Source of the DNA: Firmicutes bacterium UBA5286
GTDB lineage: Bacteria; Bacillota; Proteinivoracia; UBA4975
DNA: 64,000 bases
NCBI GenBank assembly: GCA_002408465.1
Contig: DHSM01000016.1
Location: 24,738-88,737 of the forward strand
Reading direction: 5' to 3'
Position 1 is the stretch's first letter. Each line of letters begins with the position of its first letter. Under the pieces are notes generated by a model. It worked only from the letters and a program-made list of their open reading frames with translations. It made no database searches and was not told the DNA's origin. The translations under genes were made by a program, and so were the position numbers. This document shows positions 23,561 through 31,208 of the stretch, piece by piece.

Positions 23561-24028
23561 ATGGATACTTTGTTGTGGGTATTCGCTTTGGTTGGATTTT
23601 GGCATTTGGTAAGCTCATTCTGGCGCTGGCTGCTCTCCTTCAGGTTTGTCCCTCCTCAGATAAGTTTGCTGTTTTTGGTCAAGGATAATCAGGAAACAGT
23701 GGAAGGTTTGTTCCGGCAATTGGCCCTGGACTGTCATTACCGGGATCTGTGTTCTCCATCCGGAAAAGTGATGGTTTTTGACCTGGGTTCTCAGGATCAG
23801 ACTCTGGCCATTTTGCAGCGGCTGGCCAGGGAATTCAGCTTCCTTCACCTCCGCGAAATTTCCGAGGGCCAGGTAGGGCAGGCCCTCCAGGACTTTGACC
23901 AGGGCATCCTGGTCTTGGATCTGCGGGTGCTGCCTGTGCAGCAGGCCCTTGCCCAGGCCCGGCACCTTTTGCAGAGAACAGCGCCGCTGCTGCTGGGACA
24001 GCAGCCTGCCCGCCAGGGCGAAAAATAA
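23561..24028 (+). CDS. Membrane-anchored protein with GT2-like half-domain
   Basis: The 155-residue protein has one N-terminal membrane segment (about residues 3-27). The rest resembles the first half of a family 2 glycosyltransferase fold: an ISLLFLVKDN strand and a later VFDLGSQDQTLAILQRLA segment, similar to the VVDDGSTDxT loop. The DDG/DxD metal-binding acids are not intact, so enzyme activity is doubtful. It is a short single gene (GGGGGTGAAGGAGC upstream, terminator downstream). A regulatory or degenerate glycosyltransferase-like role is a guess. Confidence 0.55.
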   Translation: MDTLLWVFALVGFWHLVSSFWRWLLSFRFVPPQISLLFLVKDNQETVEGLFRQLALDCHYRDLCSPSGKVMVFDLGSQDQTLAILQRLAREFSFLHLREISEGQVGQALQDFDQGILVLDLRVLPVQQALAQARHLLQRTAPLLLGQQPARQGEK

Positions 24029-24030
24029 AG

Positions 24031-24052
24031 ACCGGAAGCTTCCGGTTTTTTT
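24031..24052 (+). terminator. Terminator after the GT2-like gene
   Basis: A perfect palindrome ACCGGAAGCTTCCGGT is followed by TTTTTT. Confidence 0.85.
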
Positions 24053-24097
24053 AATGTACACGGGCATTTTGGCTGCGGCGGCCGCCGATTGAGCGCT

Positions 24098-24178
24098 GCC
24101 AGGGGCGGCTGCCAGTCAGCGGCAGGACGGCCCCTGGCCATTCTGGTTTTTGCCCTACCTGCCCCCTTGGCTTATACT
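24098..24178 (+). promoter_or_regulatory. GC-rich hairpin followed by a promoter
   Basis: 24098-24139 folds as CCAGGGGC...GCCCCTGG with an inner CTGCC/GGCAG helix. TTGCCC (24150-24155), 17 bp and TATACT (24173-24178) then give a likely SigA promoter for the DUF1659/DUF2922 pair. Confidence 0.5.
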
Positions 24179-24258
24179 GAATTCCCCGGGGAAAGCCGGG
24201 ACTGGGGGCGGTTTGTCTAAAGCCCTTGGCTTCGGCAGACTGAAGGGAGGTGACAGTG

Positions 24259-24486
24259 ATGCCTGTAACCAAAGTCGCCCTGGATTCCCGCCTGCAGGTT
24301 CGCTACCAGACAGGCGTGAATGAGCAAGGAGATCCTGTGTACAGCACCCGTAACCTGGGCAGCGTAAGAGCCGACAGTGATGACCAGTCCCTGTGGACGG
24401 TTGCCGCTGTGATTGCCGGGCTGCAGCAGCTGCCCGTGGCGGAAGTGCGCCGGGTGGATTATGCGGTTTTAACAGAAACTCCCTAA
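24259..24486 (+). CDS. DUF1659-type small protein
   Basis: The 75-residue beta-rich protein matches the DUF1659 pattern: a VALDSRLQVRYQTG strand with a following GDPVYSTRNLG, and a helix SLWTVAAVIAGLQQLP. Function is unknown for the family. The ATG at 24259 lies 8 nt after GGGAGGTGAC. It is followed 35 bp later by a DUF2922 gene, an association seen repeatedly in Bacillota, and both share one promoter and terminator. Confidence 0.75.
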   Translation: MPVTKVALDSRLQVRYQTGVNEQGDPVYSTRNLGSVRADSDDQSLWTVAAVIAGLQQLPVAEVRRVDYAVLTETP

Positions 24487-24521
24487 GGACAGGGAGGAAT
24501 AGCATAAGGGAGGTGACGGGT

Positions 24522-24740
24522 ATGGAAACAACCCTTCAACTGGTGTTTCTCAACGCTGGGGGCGGCAGGGTGACCCTGAGCATCCCCCAGCCCCTGGCTG
24601 ATTTGACCGCTGTCACTGTCGAAGCGGCCATGGACCAGATTATCAATGCCAATGTGTTTGTGTCCGCCGGCGGCGGCTTGACCAGCAAAGTGAGGGCGGT
24701 ATTGGTCTCCAGGCAGACAGAGGAAATAGCAGAGTTTTAA
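24522..24740 (+). CDS. DUF2922-type small protein
   Basis: The 72-residue protein starts METTLQLVFLNAGGGRVTL and contains DLTAVTVEAAMDQIINANVF, characteristic of DUF2922. Function is unknown. GGGAGGTGACGGGT precedes the ATG. It pairs with the DUF1659 gene upstream and ends at a strong terminator. Confidence 0.75.
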   Translation: METTLQLVFLNAGGGRVTLSIPQPLADLTAVTVEAAMDQIINANVFVSAGGGLTSKVRAVLVSRQTEEIAEF

Positions 24741-24742
24741 GG

Positions 24743-24769
24743 AATAGGGGGCGAAGGCCCCCTATTTTT
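24743..24769 (+). terminator. Terminator of the DUF1659/DUF2922 unit
   Basis: The stem AATAGGGGGC/GCCCCCTATT is followed by a T-run. Confidence 0.88.
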
Positions 24770-24874
24770 GACCACTGATGCCTGCCCCTTGGTTTTGCCT
24801 TTTCGCAGGGGAGAGGGAACTCGAGTATGGGATGTCCATATACTGTATAAGTATTTATGGGAGGAGGATACAAG

Positions 24875-25399
24875 ATGAGGAAGATCTCCGGGGCAGAGCT
24901 CGCCGACCTTACCGCTCTGCGCTCGGTTTGTCTGCCGGGTCAGGGTCGTGTGAGCCAGGTTCTGGTGTCGGATGGCAGCTTTTATGATCCCCGCAGAATC
25001 CGGTCGCTAGTGGAGGCCCTGGCAAGGCATTTCGCCGTGGATTTGGTGGCTCTGCGCCAGCGCTGCAGCGGGCTGCTGGATATGCGCAACTATCTGCCCC
25101 TGCCTCTGAGTTCCCAATTGGTGCTGGTGCCTTTGACCTTGGCGCAAATGGGTGAGAAGACCGGCTATATTAATCTGTTAGCGATTGCACAGGTGTTGTC
25201 CAAGGGGGAATTCTCCAGTATCACCCTCAATGATGGCATCGAATTGACTTGCTGGCTTTCTCCAGGCGCAGTGCGGGAGCGTCTGCTGCGGGCAAGATTC
25301 ATACTCTGGGAACTATCAGCTGAGGGCATGCTTCCCAGTCCTGGCCCCGGCGAAATTTGGCGGCAAAAGCTGGAAATAATCAGGGCAATTTTGGAGTAA
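24875..25399 (+). CDS. Uncharacterised protein with possible ComK-like C-terminal half
   Basis: The 174-residue soluble protein is not a family I recognise with certainty. Its central and C-terminal part (VLVPLTLAQ, GYINLLAIAQV, SSITLNDGIELTCWLS, RLLRARFILWEL) follows the strand-helix pattern of ComK, the competence regulator, and more loosely that of LytTR DNA-binding domains. It lies 1 kb upstream of comFC, but the competence link is only circumstantial. The ATG at 24875 has GGGAGGAGG 7 nt upstream. An ATACT-GTATA-AGTAT palindrome precedes the gene. Confidence 0.45.
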   Translation: MRKISGAELADLTALRSVCLPGQGRVSQVLVSDGSFYDPRRIRSLVEALARHFAVDLVALRQRCSGLLDMRNYLPLPLSSQLVLVPLTLAQMGEKTGYINLLAIAQVLSKGEFSSITLNDGIELTCWLSPGAVRERLLRARFILWELSAEGMLPSPGPGEIWRQKLEIIRAILE

Positions 25400-25449
25400 C
25401 TCATACTTCCTCCCAAGCGGTCATATTTTGTAGCGGAGGGGGGAAGTCA

Positions 25450-26361
25450 ATGCGCAATTTATTGATTAATCTGGGCTTTTTTCTGGCTAACCTGGGCCTG
25501 CTGGCCCTTTTGCTCTGTCCTTCTGTCACTGCACCCATGGAATCGGCTGTACAGGAGGAAGGGCTGTCCATGCCCCTGGAGATAGCGCCATTGCCGGCTG
25601 AGGAAGCGGAGACAACGCCCTTGCCGGCAGGGGAGGAGGTCCCTCAGAGTCAGGGAAACGAGCCTGAATTGCCGCGGTTGGAAGGTCTGACGCCCGCTTC
25701 GCCGCCAGAGACAGCCGCGGCTCCCGAGGCGGATAAGGTGGAGTCTGTCCCGGAGGCGGTGGAAATCTGCCAGGTATACCGCAGGCTGCCTACAAAAGAT
25801 AAGGTGGTGGCCCTGACCTTTGACGACGGGCCGGGGAAACTGACGAAAAAGCTGTTAAAAATATTGGCGAAAAAGAAAGTACCCGCTACCTTTTTTCTCC
25901 TGGGAAATTCAGCCCTCAACAATCCCAAGCCGGTAAAGGCCATAACTGATGGGGGCTGCGAGCTGGCGCTCCATACCTGGTCTCATCCCAATTTGACCGA
26001 GCTGAAAAAGGAAAAAATATATTGGCAGGCAGAGGCCTGTGCCGCTGCTTTAGCCGGGTTGGAAGCTGACTTTCTTCCCTTGCTGCGGCCCCCTTACGGC
26101 CGCTGGGATGATGAGGTGCTTGCGGTTTGCCAGCGCCTCAACTGCCACATGGTCTTGTGGGATGTGGACAGCCGGGACTGGGAAGGAGGGCCTGCCGCCA
26201 AAGTGCTGGCCCGGGTCCTGGACAACCTTAAGCCCGGGAGCATAGTGCTCTTTCATGAGGGCAAGAATGTCACCCTGGAAGTGCTGCCGAAATTCATCGA
26301 CGAGGCCAAGGCCAGGGGCTACCGGTTTGTCCTGCTCAGCGACTATATCCCGTTGCCTTAA
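25450..26361 (+). CDS. Polysaccharide deacetylase (NodB domain) exoprotein
   Basis: The 303-residue protein has an N-terminal membrane anchor or signal (residues 5-25) and a Pro/Glu/Ala-rich linker (about 30-105). The NodB domain follows with TFDDGPG (catalytic Asp pair), HTWSHPN (zinc His pair), RPPYGRWD and LFHEG. It probably removes N-acetyl groups from peptidoglycan or an exopolysaccharide at the cell surface. The ATG at 25450 is preceded by GGGGGAAGTC. It stands between two unrelated genes on the same strand. Confidence 0.88.
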   Translation: MRNLLINLGFFLANLGLLALLLCPSVTAPMESAVQEEGLSMPLEIAPLPAEEAETTPLPAGEEVPQSQGNEPELPRLEGLTPASPPETAAAPEADKVESVPEAVEICQVYRRLPTKDKVVALTFDDGPGKLTKKLLKILAKKKVPATFFLLGNSALNNPKPVKAITDGGCELALHTWSHPNLTELKKEKIYWQAEACAAALAGLEADFLPLLRPPYGRWDDEVLAVCQRLNCHMVLWDVDSRDWEGGPAAKVLARVLDNLKPGSIVLFHEGKNVTLEVLPKFIDEAKARGYRFVLLSDYIPLP

Positions 26362-26424
26362 GTCTAGGCAGGAAAGGAAAGACATCTGAAGAATACCTAT
26401 GTAGAATAATTTGGAGGTATTAGC

Positions 26425-27087
26425 ATGGGAGCGTTTTTGGACCTTCTCTTTCCGCCCCTTTGCCTCAATTGCCGCCAGCAGCGGCGAGTCAGGCTGGGAT
26501 TGTGCGCTGCTTGCCTGGGGCAGGTGGAAATGACGGGGCTCTCCGGTTGTATCCGCTGCGGCCGCAGGTGTCAGGCAGGGCGATGCGCGCCCCTGGACCA
26601 CCGCTACAGCCGTGTGCTGTCTCTGGCCGCTTACCGGGGACCCTGGCGGCTGACAGTGCAAAATGTTAAATTCGGGGGGAACAGGTCGGTGGCCCTGGAA
26701 TTAGCCAGGGAGCTGGCAGCCTTGGCCGTTGCTGCCGGCTTTGCCAGGCCGGCAGCGGTGGTGCCCGTGCCCGGGGCGGGCAAAAGCTGGCGAAACTTTG
26801 ACATAATTGCCTTGATCTGCAAGGAGCTGACCAGGACTACAGGCGCTCCGACCCGGTCGGTGCTGGGTCGGCGGCCGGGGAGGCCCCCTCAGGTGGAACT
26901 TAATCTCAAGGGACGGCTGGAGGGTCTGGAGGATTACATTTATCTCGAACAAGGGACGGAATTTGCTGACTCTATTATCTGGCTGGTGGATGATGTCTAT
27001 ACCACCGGCGCTACCGCCGATGCCTGCGCCAGGGCTCTCCTGGCAGTCGGCGCCCGTTCTGTTTATCTCTTAGTCTTGGCCGCTTAG
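26425..27087 (+). CDS. comFC: ComFC-like phosphoribosyltransferase-domain protein
   Basis: The 220-residue protein has an N-terminal zinc-binding Cys cluster (CLNC, CAAC, CIRCGRRC) and a PRTase-type domain with the PRPP loop IWLVDDVYTTGATADA. This is the ComF/GntX family, needed for DNA uptake in naturally competent bacteria, though it also occurs widely in non-competent species. GGAGG lies 10 nt before the ATG. The raiA-type ncRNA, a csp gene and long HPF follow, a recurring order in Clostridia. Confidence 0.88.
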   Translation: MGAFLDLLFPPLCLNCRQQRRVRLGLCAACLGQVEMTGLSGCIRCGRRCQAGRCAPLDHRYSRVLSLAAYRGPWRLTVQNVKFGGNRSVALELARELAALAVAAGFARPAAVVPVPGAGKSWRNFDIIALICKELTRTTGAPTRSVLGRRPGRPPQVELNLKGRLEGLEDYIYLEQGTEFADSIIWLVDDVYTTGATADACARALLAVGARSVYLLVLAA

Positions 27088-27170
27088 GGGATGACCTTAT
27101 TTCTGCAAGGGCAAAAAGCAGGTTCGTCCCCGCTCTTGCAAAAACAAAAAAAATATTATAGTCTTATACT

Positions 27171-27371
27171 TGTCCGACAGGTCTGTGGTTGAAAGTCGAT
27201 GCCAGCCGCAGGCAAAACGACCCACGTAAGGCAATGCGTTAGCATTGCTGAGCATGGTGCGGCTTAGATGTAAGTCCTGCCGGGAAAACCGAGAGGGGCA
27301 GTAGTTTTCCGCGAACCCCCCAGCAGGCGAGTGTGGGGGCAAAGACCAGGTCAGCTGTCGGACATTTTTTT
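27171..27371 (+). ncRNA. raiA-type structured non-coding RNA
   Basis: A perfect 10-bp closing helix TGTCCGACAG (27171-27180) with CTGTCGGACA (27355-27364) brackets a GC-rich, highly structured region of about 200 nt and is followed by seven T residues that terminate transcription. Its size, closed structure and position between comFC and the ribosome-hibernation gene match the raiA RNA of Bacillota, which lies in the comF-raiA gap. Upstream AT-rich sequence includes a TATAGT box (27157-27162). The identification rests on context and architecture and has not been run against a covariance model. Confidence 0.75.
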
Positions 27372-27380
27372 AAAATAAAA

Positions 27381-27409
27381 TTGACAATCTGTTTTTCAAG
27401 TGATAGTAT
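27381..27409 (+). promoter_or_regulatory. SigA promoter of the cold-shock gene
   Basis: Consensus TTGACA is followed by 17 bp and TAGTAT, leaving a leader of about 40 nt before the GTG start. Confidence 0.82.
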
Positions 27410-27455
27410 GAGAACGAGCTTTACAGCTACATCAATTTTTGGAGGTATCTTTTTA

Positions 27456-27653
27456 GTGCAAGGAAAAGTAAAATGGTTTAATCAGAAAAAGGGTTTTGGC
27501 TTCATTCAAAGGGAAGACGGCGATGATGTGTTTGTACATTACAGTGCCATTCAGGGTGACGGCTTTAAAACCCTCGATGAAGGCGACACAGTAGAATTCG
27601 ATATCGTCGATAGTGACAAGGGTCTGCAGGCAGCTAACGTAACTAAACTGTAG
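27456..27653 (+). CDS. cspA: Cold-shock protein
   Basis: The 65-residue protein is one OB-fold cold-shock domain with both RNA-binding motifs: KGFGFIQ (RNP1) and VFVHYSAI (RNP2). It binds single-stranded RNA or DNA as a chaperone. The start is GTG at 27456, giving VQGKVKWFN, with TTGGAGGT 9-10 nt upstream; longer in-frame starts have no SD. It is transcribed from its own promoter and ends at a strong terminator. Confidence 0.95.
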   Translation: MQGKVKWFNQKKGFGFIQREDGDDVFVHYSAIQGDGFKTLDEGDTVEFDIVDSDKGLQAANVTKL

Positions 27654-27660
27654 AAACATT

Positions 27661-27685
27661 AAATCCCGCTTTCCGCGGGATTTTT
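27661..27685 (+). terminator. Terminator of the cold-shock gene
   Basis: The stem AATCCCGC/GCGGGATT with a 5-nt loop is followed by TTTT. Confidence 0.88.
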
Positions 27686-27758
27686 AGTTTATTTTGGCAG
27701 GATTTCTAAGAGTTTTGGGGAATAAATATTGTACAGCACTGAAAGGAGAGTGGATCGC

Positions 27759-28277
27759 ATGCGGATTATTACCCGGGGAAAAAACATCGAGGTAACCGAC
27801 GCCCTCAAGGCCCATGTAGAAAAAAGGATAGGCAAAATCGCCAAGTATTTTGACGAAGATACCGAAGCCCAGGTAACCCTCAGCGTTGTCAAGGACACCC
27901 ATGTAGTTGATGCCACACTGCTTTTAAAAGGCGGGATGCTGGTCAGAGGAGAAGTACAATCACCTGACATGTATGCTTCTATTGACCTGGTAACGGAAAA
28001 GCTGGAACGCCAAATCCGCAAATACAAAACCCGCATCAGTCGCAAAGTCCGGCAACTTGGACCCAATGGCGACGAGGGCAGATATCTTGAGGATGAACCC
28101 AAAATCGTCAGGACCAAGCGGTTTGCCATCAAGCCCATGCTTCCAGATGAGGCAGTGCTGCAGATGAACCTGCTGGAACATGACTTTTTTATGTTTATCA
28201 ATGCCGAGACCAATATGGCCAATGTTGTCTACCGCCGCAAAGACGGCAATTTTGGGCTGATTGAGCCCCAGGATTAA
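27759..28277 (+). CDS. hpf: Long-form ribosome hibernation promoting factor
   Basis: The 172-residue protein has the N-terminal RaiA/HPF S30AE domain (about 1-100; RIITRGKNIEVTDALKAHVEKRI) and the C-terminal dimerisation domain of the long form (about 115-172; KPMLPDEAVLQMNLLEHDFFMFIN). It would join two 70S ribosomes into inactive 100S dimers in stationary phase. The ATG at 27759 follows GAAAGGAGAG; an upstream in-frame ATG lacks an SD. A terminator follows. Confidence 0.94.
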   Translation: MRIITRGKNIEVTDALKAHVEKRIGKIAKYFDEDTEAQVTLSVVKDTHVVDATLLLKGGMLVRGEVQSPDMYASIDLVTEKLERQIRKYKTRISRKVRQLGPNGDEGRYLEDEPKIVRTKRFAIKPMLPDEAVLQMNLLEHDFFMFINAETNMANVVYRRKDGNFGLIEPQD

Positions 28278-28287
28278 GATTTCGTTA

Positions 28288-28312
28288 AAGGGCTGGCATT
28301 GCCAGCCCTTTT
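28288..28312 (+). terminator. Terminator of hpf
   Basis: The stem AAGGGCTGGCA/TGCCAGCCCTT is followed by TT. It overlaps the region where a longer start of the next gene would have to be. Confidence 0.85.
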
Positions 28313-28347
28313 GAATTATGATAGTAGCAACTGACAGACAGGGGGCA

Positions 28348-29697
28348 ATGAAGGTGGACGCTTACCATGCTATCAAATTTATCTACCAATCCTATGTTTT
28401 AGCCCAGCCCCACATTACTCCTGGGTTGTTAGATATATACAAGCGTCATCCCGGCTATTGCAGCCAGCTCCTGCAGGATTTGGACCTGGATTTGTCCCAG
28501 CCTCCGTCGGCGCTGATTACCGGCAGCAAGGGCAAGGGGTCTACCAGCGCCATTATTGCCAGTCTCATGCAGGCAGCGGGATATAAGACGGGCTTGTTCA
28601 CCGGTCCTCATCTGGTAGATTTTTGCGAACGGATTCGCGTTGACTGGCAGAAGATCCCCGAGCCCGAGTTTGTGCGCCTGGTGGAAGCAGTGATTCCTCA
28701 TGTGGAAACAATGCAAGCCTCTATGCCTCGGCACCATTACCTCGGGCCGGTAGGCACAGTCCTGGCTGTCGCCCTCCTTTGGTTCAAAGAGCAGGGCACA
28801 GATTTCCATGTCCTTGAGTGCGGGCGGGGGGCCCTGGCCGATGATGTCAATGTCATGGCCAATCGCTGGTCGGTGCTTACGCCAATAATGTTCGAACATC
28901 CTGGGTATTTAGGACCGACTCTGCTGGACATCGCTGCCAACAAAATGGCAGTGGTAAAATCCGGCCAGGAGCTCTGCATCAGCTATCGCCAGGATCCGGA
29001 AGTGGCAAGACTGCTTAAGTCCATGTGCCGGGCTGTACAGGTTCCGCTAAAGCTTGGGGGAGAAGATTTTTCTGTCCAAGTGGTAAAAACGGGACCGGAA
29101 GGCAGCGCTTTTGCATACCAGTCCTCTCGCCGCAAAAGCGTATTTAAAGTGCCCCTGGCAGGACGGTTTCAGGCATTTAATGCGGGGGTTGCTGTGGCCC
29201 TTGCCGAAGAAGTTGTCCCCGGCATTGACGATGATGTGCTTCAGGCAGGATTGGACTCTTCCCGCTGGCCGGGCCGCTGCGAGTTGGTTGCCGGCACGCC
29301 TCCTATAATTCTCGACGGGGCGATTAACGCCCAGTCTGCAGAATATCTCCGGGAATTGCTTGCGGAAAGGGAAGAACCGCTGTACATTGTCCTCGGCGTG
29401 CCTGCAGATAAGGACTGGCAGGGGGTCATCCGCACCTTGGCGCCTGCAGCAGAGGCTGTGTGGTTGACAGCGGCCAGCAATGCTCATTTGGTGTTTCCCC
29501 CTGCTGAGGACGTTTTGGTGGCAGGGAAAAAATATAATTCCCACAGCCAGGCAATTCCGGAAGCGGCTGAGGCGATAGAAGAGGCCGTTGCCGCTGCCGG
29601 GACAGGGGGAACTGTTGTGGTGGCCGGCACCCTGTCCTTGCTCAGGGATGCCAAGATATATATCCAATCAAGACTAGGGAGGGAATGCGATGAATAA
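28348..29697 (+). CDS. FolC-like Mur-ligase family protein
   Basis: The roughly 449-residue protein has the Mur ligase/folylpolyglutamate synthase plan. The nucleotide loop reads ITGSKGKGSTSA in place of the FolC GTNGKGS, then LFTGPHLVDFCERI as in FolC (tSPHl...eRi), LECGRGALADDVN and a C-terminal segment LDGAINAQSAEYL. It may ligate glutamate to a folate-like substrate, but the loop change and absence of folate genes nearby make the substrate uncertain. I prefer the ATG at 28348 because the ATG at 28318 lies at the end of the hpf terminator with no SD. The next gene overlaps its end by 8 bp. Confidence 0.75.
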   Translation: MKVDAYHAIKFIYQSYVLAQPHITPGLLDIYKRHPGYCSQLLQDLDLDLSQPPSALITGSKGKGSTSAIIASLMQAAGYKTGLFTGPHLVDFCERIRVDWQKIPEPEFVRLVEAVIPHVETMQASMPRHHYLGPVGTVLAVALLWFKEQGTDFHVLECGRGALADDVNVMANRWSVLTPIMFEHPGYLGPTLLDIAANKMAVVKSGQELCISYRQDPEVARLLKSMCRAVQVPLKLGGEDFSVQVVKTGPEGSAFAYQSSRRKSVFKVPLAGRFQAFNAGVAVALAEEVVPGIDDDVLQAGLDSSRWPGRCELVAGTPPIILDGAINAQSAEYLRELLAEREEPLYIVLGVPADKDWQGVIRTLAPAAEAVWLTAASNAHLVFPPAEDVLVAGKKYNSHSQAIPEAAEAIEEAVAAAGTGGTVVVAGTLSLLRDAKIYIQSRLGRECDE

Positions 29698-30118
29698 GCG
29701 TCTCTATCGCTCGGAGAAAAATCGGCTGGTAGCCGGCGTCTGCGGCGGTCTCGGCCAGTATTTTGCAGTTGATCCCGTCCTTATTCGGCTGGCCTTTGCC
29801 TTGCTGATGGTCTTTAAGTTTTGGCTGGGCTTGATTGCTTATATTCTGGCGGCAATCTTGATTCCGGAAAAAGGCAGCAATCCCGATGACGCCATAGAAC
29901 CTGAAGTTGTGGACCATCCCTACAGTGAGGCTGATTCCGGCTCCCAGCGCATATTGGCAGTTGCTCTCATTTGCGTCGGCGGCGGCCTGCTGCTTTTCCG
30001 TTTCTTTCCCCGAATCCCGGCATTGTCGGGGTACGTCAATATTCTTAAGGTATCTTTCTGGCCTCTGGCCTTAATTGCCCTGGGGATATGGCTTATCTTC
30101 AGGCAGAACAATCATTAA
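29690..30118 (+). CDS. PspC domain membrane protein
   Basis: The 142-residue protein opens with the PspC signature RLYRSEKNRLVAGVCGGLG (residues 4-22) and has membrane segments near 35-57, 85-103 and 115-137. PspC-type proteins sense envelope stress in the Psp system, but many clostridial ones are stand-alone. GGGAGGG precedes the ATG, and the start overlaps the end of the FolC-like gene by 8 bp. A second, shorter PspC protein follows 15 bp later. Confidence 0.88.
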   Translation: MNKRLYRSEKNRLVAGVCGGLGQYFAVDPVLIRLAFALLMVFKFWLGLIAYILAAILIPEKGSNPDDAIEPEVVDHPYSEADSGSQRILAVALICVGGGLLLFRFFPRIPALSGYVNILKVSFWPLALIALGIWLIFRQNNH

Positions 30119-30133
30119 AGGAGCTGATATAAA

Positions 30134-30328
30134 ATGGAAACGAAAAAACTGTATCGTTCCCGGAGCGACTCGATGATTTCCGGGGTCTGCGGCGGCCTGG
30201 CCAAGTATTTCGGTTTAGACCCCACCGTGGTGCGTCTGCTTTATGTCCTTTTATCTCTGTTTTCCGTATGTTTCCCCGGTCTGCTCTTCTATATAATCGC
30301 CATGCTGATCATTCCCCTGGAAGACTGA
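30134..30328 (+). CDS. Short PspC domain protein
   Basis: The 64-residue protein is a bare PspC domain: KLYRSRSDSMISGVCGGLA followed by one long membrane segment (about 33-58). It probably arose by duplication of the preceding gene. AAGGAGCTGATATAAA lies before the ATG. Tandem PspC genes may form hetero-oligomers at the membrane; that is an inference. Confidence 0.88.
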   Translation: METKKLYRSRSDSMISGVCGGLAKYFGLDPTVVRLLYVLLSLFSVCFPGLLFYIIAMLIIPLED

Positions 30329-30338
30329 AGGGGTAAGG

Positions 30339-30926
30339 TTGTCACAGCAGGGCTTTGACGTCTTAATTCTGGCAGGGGGCAAGTCCCGGCGCATGGGTGT
30401 AGACAAGGCCGGCATTGTCCTGGCCGGCAAGACGTTGCTGGAACATGTCCTGGACCAGGCTACAAGCTGGGGAGGCAACCGTATTTTGGTGGCAGGCCCT
30501 CCCCGGGACTGGGCGCGGGCGGAATATGTTTCCGACCCGCCTGAGCATCAACCCAGTTCTCTCCGGGGCATTTATGCCGGGCTGCTGGCCAGCAGCAGCC
30601 CTTGGACGCTGGTCACTGGCTGCGACATGCCTTTTGTCAAAAGAGAAGTAGTGGCTCGCTTATGGGCCATCAAAAATCAGGGAGGAGCGGTGGCTTGGTG
30701 GCAAAACCGCCTGCAGCCTCTGCCGGGCTTCTATCCCCGGCTGGCTTCCCAGGTCATTGCCGCAATGCTGGCTGACAACCGCTTTCACCTGGCCAACCTG
30801 CTTGACCGCCTGGAACCGGCAGCTGACCGGGATGTTTCGGCACTTGACCCGGAGGGAATCAGCTTTTTTAATATAAATTCTCCCGCTGACTTGGTCTTAG
30901 CTGAGGAATCGATGCGGCGCCGGTAA
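30339..30926 (+). CDS. mobA: Molybdenum cofactor guanylyltransferase
   Basis: The 195-residue protein has the NTP-transferase motif LILAGGKSRRMGVDK at the N-terminus and VTGCDMPFV, where the Asp binds magnesium. This is the MobA family, which adds GMP to molybdopterin. The start is TTG at 30339, 6-7 nt after AAGGGGTAAGG, 10 bp beyond the PspC stop. No other molybdenum genes are in view. Its presence implies a bis-MGD molybdo- or tungstoenzyme in the organism. Confidence 0.85.
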   Translation: MSQQGFDVLILAGGKSRRMGVDKAGIVLAGKTLLEHVLDQATSWGGNRILVAGPPRDWARAEYVSDPPEHQPSSLRGIYAGLLASSSPWTLVTGCDMPFVKREVVARLWAIKNQGGAVAWWQNRLQPLPGFYPRLASQVIAAMLADNRFHLANLLDRLEPAADRDVSALDPEGISFFNINSPADLVLAEESMRRR

Positions 30927-30986
30927 GCGCCCTTTTTTGGTGGGCTGTAATATTATTACAATTATATAAGATTTGGGCTACATCCC

Positions 30987-31015
30987 TGGACAAGCCTTTT
31001 AGCCAAGGGTATAGT
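30987..31015 (+). promoter_or_regulatory. SigA promoter of the 150-nt RNA
   Basis: TGGACA (30987-30992) and TATAGT (31010-31015), each 5/6 to consensus, are 17 bp apart. The predicted start is at G31022, which is exactly the first base of the closing helix of the RNA. Confidence 0.75.
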
Positions 31016-31021
31016 AAGGAC

Positions 31022-31171
31022 GATTCCACTGTAATAACTTAGTCCAACCAGGATATCACGCGTTAGATAAACTACATTACTTAGCACTGCATATAGCACA
31101 AGTCACATTTACTTACTAGTCAGCACACACTGTTCTGGCATCTGCACCAGCTACAGTGGAATCTTTTTTTT
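31022..31171 (+). ncRNA. Candidate 150-nt small RNA with 12-bp closing helix
   Basis: The 5' end GATTCCACTGTA pairs perfectly with TACAGTGGAATC (31152-31163), which is followed by eight T residues. Inside are a near-symmetrical internal loop (31034-31047 and 31139-31151) and a second helix CCAGGATA/TGTTCTGG (31048-31055/31131-31138) using two G-U pairs. The interior is poor in G and rich in A/C. No open reading frame fits. The plan of closing stem, central bubble and inner stem recalls 6S RNA, but I do not recognise conserved 6S sequence, so family assignment is open. Confidence 0.65.
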
Positions 31172-31208
31172 ATTCATGCGGTTGGCGTAACGGACAGGAG
31201 GGTTTCTA

